Below, piece by piece: positions 4,203 through 7,731 of a stretch of DNA of 7,731 nucleotides. The stretch comes from Patescibacteria group bacterium (lineage in GTDB: Bacteria > Patescibacteriota > Patescibacteriia > Patescibacteriales > JAHJJO01). The translations under genes and the position numbers were made by a program. The DNA is taken from assembly GCA_018822835.1 (NCBI GenBank), contig JAHJJO010000147.1, forward strand, positions 1-7,731, in the 5' to 3' direction. Each line of letters begins with the position of its first letter. Positions within the stretch are counted from its first letter, which is position 1. The notes under the pieces were generated by a model, which saw only the letters and a program-made list of their open reading frames with translations, was not told the origin of the DNA and searched no databases.

Positions 4203-5717
4203 ATGATCTACAATACTATAATCGGTCTTGAAATTCACGCTGAACTTAAAACAAAATCTAAAATGTTTTGCAGATGTGATAATGATATAAATAATAAAAA
4301 ACCAAACTCTACTGTTTGTCCTGTTTGTTTAGGTCATCCTGGCACACTCCCCTATCCGAACAAGCAGGCAATAGAGTGGACTATTTTAATTGGCTTGGCT
4401 TTGAATTGTAAAATTAATAAATTATCTAAATTTGACCGCAAGAATTATTTTTATCCTGACCTACCAAAAGGTTATCAAATTTCACAATATGATCTGCCAT
4501 TTTGCTATGATGGATATTTAGAAATTGATGATAAAAAAATTAAAATTACTAGAATTCATTTAGAAGAAGATACTGCAAAATCAACTCATCCGTTTAAAAA
4601 AAATTGGACTTTAATAGATTTTAACAGATCTAGCACGCCATTAATTGAAATGGTCACAGAGCCAGTAATTTATAACGCATCTGAGGCTAAAAAATTTTGC
4701 CAAACTTATCAACAAATTTTACGCTATTTAGATATTAGTAATGCTGATATGGAAAAAGGAGAAATGCGCTGCGAAGCCAATGTGAGCGTGCAGGAGAAAG
4801 GCAAGTGGCAATACAAAGGCAATTGCGAAATCAAGCCGATTGGAGATTATAAATTAAATCCTAAAATAGAAATAAAAAATATTAATTCATTTAAGGCAAT
4901 TGAAAAAGCAATAAATTATGAGATCAAAAGGCAAATTAGCGCGCTTAAAGCCAATGAACCGCTAAGACAAGAAACACGCGGATGGAATAAAAATATAGGC
5001 AAAACAATACACCAAAGAATAAAAGAAACTTCTGCTGATTACCGTTATTTTCCAGAGCCAGACATTCCACCAATCAAAATTGATGACAAATGGATAAATA
5101 AAATTAAAAGCAAACTCATAGAACTGCCACATAAAAAGAAAAAACGATTTATTGAGCAATATAAATTTGATGAGGCAACAGCGGATATTTTAGTAAATAA
5201 CAAAAATTTAGCTAATTATACTGAAAAAGTAATTTCGGAGCTAAGAGCATGGATTGATTCAACAGGAGATGAATGGGAAAGACAAAAAAATAAATTAGCT
5301 AAAATTACGAGTAACTGGCTAATCAGTGAATTATTTAAACATCTTAAAGAAGATGGTTTACAAATTCAAAATATTAAAATAACTCCTGAAAATTTTGCGG
5401 AATTAATTGCTCTTATTTATCAAGGTAAAATTAATTCATCTGCAGGTCAGCGAATTTTAGAAATAATGTATCAAAAAGGCGAAGACCCGACAAATATCAT
5501 GTCAGACCTTGGGCTTGAGCAAATTGATGATGAAGCAAGTTTGAAAAAAGTTATTAAAAAAATAATAAACGAAAATCCCAAGCAAGTTGAACAGTACAAA
5601 CAAGGCAAAAAAAATTTGCTACAATATTTTGTAGGCCAAACCATGGCCGCTACTAAAGGAAAAGCAAATCCAAAAGTGGTGATGGAGATTTTGAAATCAA
5701 TTATCAATTTTCAATGA
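4203..5717 (+). CDS. gatB: Aspartyl/glutamyl-tRNA(Asn/Gln) amidotransferase subunit B
   Basis: The gene is full-length, 504 residues against 475-500 usual. GatB binds mischarged Glu-tRNA(Gln) or Asp-tRNA(Asn) and, with GatA and GatC, converts it to the amide using ATP and ammonia channelled from GatA. Visible family motifs: IIGLEIHAELKTKSKMFC (6-23), a Cys set C23-x-C25 and C39-x2-C42 likely binding zinc, FYPDLPKGYQISQYDLP, ITRIHLEEDTAKSTH with acidic residues of the kinase-like site, LIDFNRSSTPLIEMVTEP, and TSADYRYFPEPDIPP. The C-terminal tRNA-binding YqeY-like region ends in GQTMAATKGKANPKVVMEIL. The ATG at 4203 gives the normal N-terminus but has no SD, only the leader TAAATAAATTT after the palindromic element. 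gatA and gatC are not in the window. The last residues (SIINFQ) are encoded by an ATCAATT-type repeat and are probably not conserved. Confidence 0.97.
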   Translation: MIYNTIIGLEIHAELKTKSKMFCRCDNDINNKKPNSTVCPVCLGHPGTLPYPNKQAIEWTILIGLALNCKINKLSKFDRKNYFYPDLPKGYQISQYDLPFCYDGYLEIDDKKIKITRIHLEEDTAKSTHPFKKNWTLIDFNRSSTPLIEMVTEPVIYNASEAKKFCQTYQQILRYLDISNADMEKGEMRCEANVSVQEKGKWQYKGNCEIKPIGDYKLNPKIEIKNINSFKAIEKAINYEIKRQISALKANEPLRQETRGWNKNIGKTIHQRIKETSADYRYFPEPDIPPIKIDDKWINKIKSKLIELPHKKKKRFIEQYKFDEATADILVNNKNLANYTEKVISELRAWIDSTGDEWERQKNKLAKITSNWLISELFKHLKEDGLQIQNIKITPENFAELIALIYQGKINSSAGQRILEIMYQKGEDPTNIMSDLGLEQIDDEASLKKVIKKIINENPKQVEQYKQGKKNLLQYFVGQTMAATKGKANPKVVMEILKSIINFQ

Positions 5718-5807
5718 TCAATTAACAATTTAATTTTCAATTTTCTAAGAACAAAAATATAGTTTTATTAATTCAAAATTGAACATTGATAATTATTAAT
5801 TGATAAT
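5700..5807. repeat. AT-rich imperfect palindrome overlapping the gatB 3' end
   Basis: ATTATCAATT (5700-5709) is the exact inverse of AATTGATAAT (5798-5807), and TCAATTTT (5737-5744) of AAAATTGA (5775-5782). Intermediate ATCAATT-like units pair imperfectly. The left arm contains the last codons and TGA stop of gatB; the right arm ends eight bases before the next ATG. Parts recur at 3405-3434. It may act as a weak transcript-end structure for either strand, though no clear T-tract follows. Confidence 0.6.
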
Positions 5808-5814
5808 CGCTTCT

Positions 5815-6324
5815 ATGTCTGATAATAAAATACAATTAAAAAATTTGGAAAAGACAAATCAAACAGCTGAGCATAAACAAAAAATATTTGAACGGTCAGG
5901 AGTTGGCGTGGAAAAAAAAGAACAGGAAAAAACTGATTATATTCAAAAAACGCAGGAAAAAATTAATGAACAAGAAATAATTACAGAAGAAGTAACATCT
6001 GAACCAGGGGGGATAGTTGCGGCTGGAAACGCGCAAAGGCAAAAACAGCATCGCAAAGAGGAAATTGAAAAAATTCTTGAACAGGATTTAGAAGAAATTT
6101 ATTTAAATATGTCTACTGAAAAACAGGAAGAATTTAAAAAAGTCGGTGAAGCAACAGCGCAAAAAATTAATGATTTATTAGATAAAACTAAAATTAAAAT
6201 TAAAACAATAATCAATTTAATAAAAAAATGGTTATCTATAATTCCCAAAATCAACAAATTTTTTTTAGAACAAGAAGCCAAAATTAAGGCAGATGCGATA
6301 GTGAAAAAAGTTAAAAGTTCATAA
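5815..6324 (+). CDS. Charged coiled-coil hypothetical protein
   Basis: The protein has 169 residues from the ATG at 5815. A TTG at 5800 would add five residues but lies in the palindrome, so the ATG is preferred. There is no SD. Residues 1-60 are Lys/Glu/Gln-rich and probably disordered. Residues 62-71 (SEPGGIVAAG) form a short Gly/Ala linker. Residues 74-125 form a strongly charged helical region. Residues 126-150 (KTKIKIKTIINLIKKWLSII and on to FF) are an amphipathic, basic and hydrophobic helix that could lie on a membrane but is not a clear transmembrane span. The tail is again charged. I do not recognise a family. It precedes an envelope-glycan membrane protein gene, so a membrane-associated role is possible but unproven. 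Its 3' end (KSS and the stop) is built from the AGTTCATAA repeat that follows. Confidence 0.75.
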   Translation: MSDNKIQLKNLEKTNQTAEHKQKIFERSGVGVEKKEQEKTDYIQKTQEKINEQEIITEEVTSEPGGIVAAGNAQRQKQHRKEEIEKILEQDLEEIYLNMSTEKQEEFKKVGEATAQKINDLLDKTKIKIKTIINLIKKWLSIIPKINKFFLEQEAKIKADAIVKKVKSS

Positions 6325-6417
6325 AGTTCATAAAGTTATAAAGTTAAATTCAATAAAATTAAATCCAAAAAGATTTTCTAATTACTTTATAACTTTCAAC
6401 TTTATAAACTTTATAAC
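6316..6417. repeat. AGTTCATAA tandem repeat and AT-rich palindrome overlapping the hypothetical gene's 3' end
   Basis: AGTTCATAA occurs twice in tandem (6316-6324 and 6325-6333), followed by AGTTATAA (6334-6341). The first copy supplies the last two codons and the stop of the upstream gene. GTTATAAAGTT (6335-6345) is the exact inverse of AACTTTATAAC (6407-6417), and other units of the right arm (ACTTTATAAC, AACTTTATAA) pair with the left. The right arm ends six bases before the next ATG. Confidence 0.6.
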
Positions 6418-6423
6418 TAATTT

Positions 6424-7731
6424 ATGTCTCAAAAATCCTATCTAACAATTTTAAAAATAGGCGTTTATTTAAGCTTTTTATCTATTTTTTTGGTTTGTAA
6501 AAGCTTGCTATTTCCATATATTACTGGGAAACAAATCTATTTCAATATTTTAACTGAAATTTTATTTATTATCTGGTTATTATTTATTGTTAAATATCCT
6601 GAGTCACGACCCAAAAAATCGTTGATTACTATTGGTTTATTCTTTTTTTTAGCATCAATATTTCTATCTAGTATTTTTGGCGTTGATTTTAATTTAAGTT
6701 TTTGGGGAGATATTGAAAGAATGCTTGGCGTTTTTCATATCGCGCATTTTTTAATTTTATATTTGGTTATCATTACTGTTTTTCGCACTAAAAATGATTG
6801 GCGTGGTTTATTGACTGCTTCTATTTCAGTTGCGATTGCAATAAGTTTATATGGTTTAATTAAACATATTTCATATAGCACAATCGGCAACACAGCTTAT
6901 GTTAGCGGATATATAATTTTTAATATATATTTTGCTTTAATTTTATTGCTATCAGAAAAAAATTGGGGTATTAAATCGTTATGCATTGCTGGCATTGCGA
7001 TAATGCTTTGGGCATTTAAAATCGCGAATACATCAGGCGCTTATGTTGGGCTTGGAACAAGTATTGCTGTTTTATTTTTTCTTTATATAATTTTCAGTAA
7101 AAATAAAAAAAAAAAAATTATTAGTTTAACGTTTTTAATCGCATTAATAGTAATGATTGGAACTATTTTTGCTAATAAAAAAAGCGATTTTGTAAAAAAT
7201 AATAGATATTTAAATAGCATTACACACAGCATCTCTTTTAATAAACCAACTTTTCAAACACGTCTAATTTCATGGAAAACAGCTGCTGAAGATTTTATTT
7301 ATCACCCTATTTTAGGCACTGGTTATGGGAATTTTGCTATTATTTTCGACAAACATTTTGATCCTAAATTTTATAATTACACGCGAAGTGAAACTTATTT
7401 TGATCGTGCGCATAATAATCTAATTGACATTGCTTCAACAAGCGGCACTCTTGGTTTGCTTGCTTATTTATCTATTTTTGTTGCTGTTAGTTATTACTTA
7501 ATAAAAAATTTCAAAAATAAAAACATTGACTTAAATAATTTTATTTTATTAATATGTTTGTTTGTTGCTTATTTTATTCAAAATTTAGCAGTATTTGATT
7601 CTTTGGTTACTTATATCAGCTTAATGGTCGCGCTTGGTTATATTTATTGTTTAACGCATAAAAAAACAACAGAAGAAAAAAATAAAAAAGAAATTTTGAC
7701 TTCTTCTTTAGCTGGCTATGTTTTACTTATG
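6424..7731 (+). CDS. O-antigen ligase/polymerase-like (WaaL/Wzy family) membrane protein, 3'-truncated by the window edge
   Basis: 436 residues are visible from the ATG at 6424 and the frame is open to the last base, so the C-terminus is missing. The sequence is mostly hydrophobic, with some ten spans (about 9-30, 40-57, 66-85, 103-120, 128-147, 160-177, 184-200, 205-224, 232-250, then 341-361, 372-391 and 393-410). A long extracytoplasmic loop lies at about 252-335. That loop carries the family signature: TRLISWKTAAEDFIYHPILG (279-298) with R280, GTGYGNF (298-304), and HN-x9-G-x2-G at H330 to G344, matching the WaaL H[NSQ]X9GXXG motif. Such proteins transfer or polymerise lipid-linked glycans on the outer face of the membrane. 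Whether this one is a ligase or polymerase, and for which glycan, is not readable. No SD is visible; the leader is ACTAATTT. A run of 13 A occurs at 7105-7117 within the frame. Confidence 0.85.
   Translation, partial: MSQKSYLTILKIGVYLSFLSIFLVCKSLLFPYITGKQIYFNILTEILFIIWLLFIVKYPESRPKKSLITIGLFFFLASIFLSSIFGVDFNLSFWGDIERMLGVFHIAHFLILYLVIITVFRTKNDWRGLLTASISVAIAISLYGLIKHISYSTIGNTAYVSGYIIFNIYFALILLLSEKNWGIKSLCIAGIAIMLWAFKIANTSGAYVGLGTSIAVLFFLYIIFSKNKKKKIISLTFLIALIVMIGTIFANKKSDFVKNNRYLNSITHSISFNKPTFQTRLISWKTAAEDFIYHPILGTGYGNFAIIFDKHFDPKFYNYTRSETYFDRAHNNLIDIASTSGTLGLLAYLSIFVAVSYYLIKNFKNKNIDLNNFILLICLFVAYFIQNLAVFDSLVTYISLMVALGYIYCLTHKKTTEEKNKKEILTSSLAGYVLLM

Noticed and set aside
6316..6345. AGTTCATAA units as a CRISPR-like or iteron array
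   Set aside because: Units are 8-9 bases, contiguous and only about three in number, with no spacers and no replication gene nearby; a simple tandem repeat explains them.

Overview
The window is a strongly AT-rich stretch of bacterial genome. The gene style suggests a member of the Candidate Phyla Radiation (Patescibacteria): short genes, A/T-rich leaders mostly without Shine-Dalgarno (SD) sequences, lysine- and asparagine-rich proteins, and housekeeping genes scattered among small hypothetical genes and palindromic repeats. This placement is an inference from style, not from a marker gene. TGA ends several good genes (the mntA-like and hepT-like genes, gatB, the first zinc-ribbon gene), so the standard bacterial code applies and the TGA-recoded Absconditabacteria/Gracilibacteria are unlikely. 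All supported genes are on the + strand.

Layout. Positions 1-552 hold the 3' part of a thymidylate kinase gene. An 84-bp palindromic element (549-632) supplies its stop codon. Positions 649-1490 hold a MntA/HepT-type toxin-antitoxin pair (nucleotidyltransferase antitoxin plus HEPN-family RNase toxin), with a 4-base gene overlap and both diagnostic motifs intact. Positions 1569-1620 form a hairpin element. Positions 1651-3374 form a compact cassette: a divergent dihydroorotate-dehydrogenase-like flavoprotein, an 88-residue helical protein and two paralogous 70-residue zinc-ribbon proteins, closed by a strong intrinsic terminator. A consensus extended -10 promoter follows, then a four-helix membrane protein (3528-3986). 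A 205-bp composite palindromic element (3987-4191) fills the gap to gatB (4203-5717), which encodes the B subunit of the Asp-tRNA(Asn)/Glu-tRNA(Gln) amidotransferase. The end of the window carries a coiled-coil hypothetical gene (5815-6324), flanked on both sides by AT-rich palindromes, and the 5' 436 codons of an O-antigen ligase/polymerase-like membrane protein (6424 to the edge).

How the genes relate. Thymidylate kinase and GatB are housekeeping enzymes (dTTP supply, indirect aminoacylation), and the O-antigen ligase-like protein points to cell-surface glycan assembly. The toxin-antitoxin pair is accessory. The most unusual part is the 1651-3374 cassette. All four of its genes have a strong purine-rich SD at proper spacing, while none of the other six genes with a visible start has one. 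It ends at a terminator whose loop itself displays a perfect SD. Its proteins have no obvious link to their neighbours, so it is the best candidate here for an undescribed functional unit.

Intergenic DNA is also unusual. Two gene boundaries are occupied by related palindromic elements that begin at or within the upstream stop codon and end 11-16 bp before the next start. Two others hold simple-sequence palindromes that run into the 3' ends of the coding regions. No gap between genes exceeds 300 bases.
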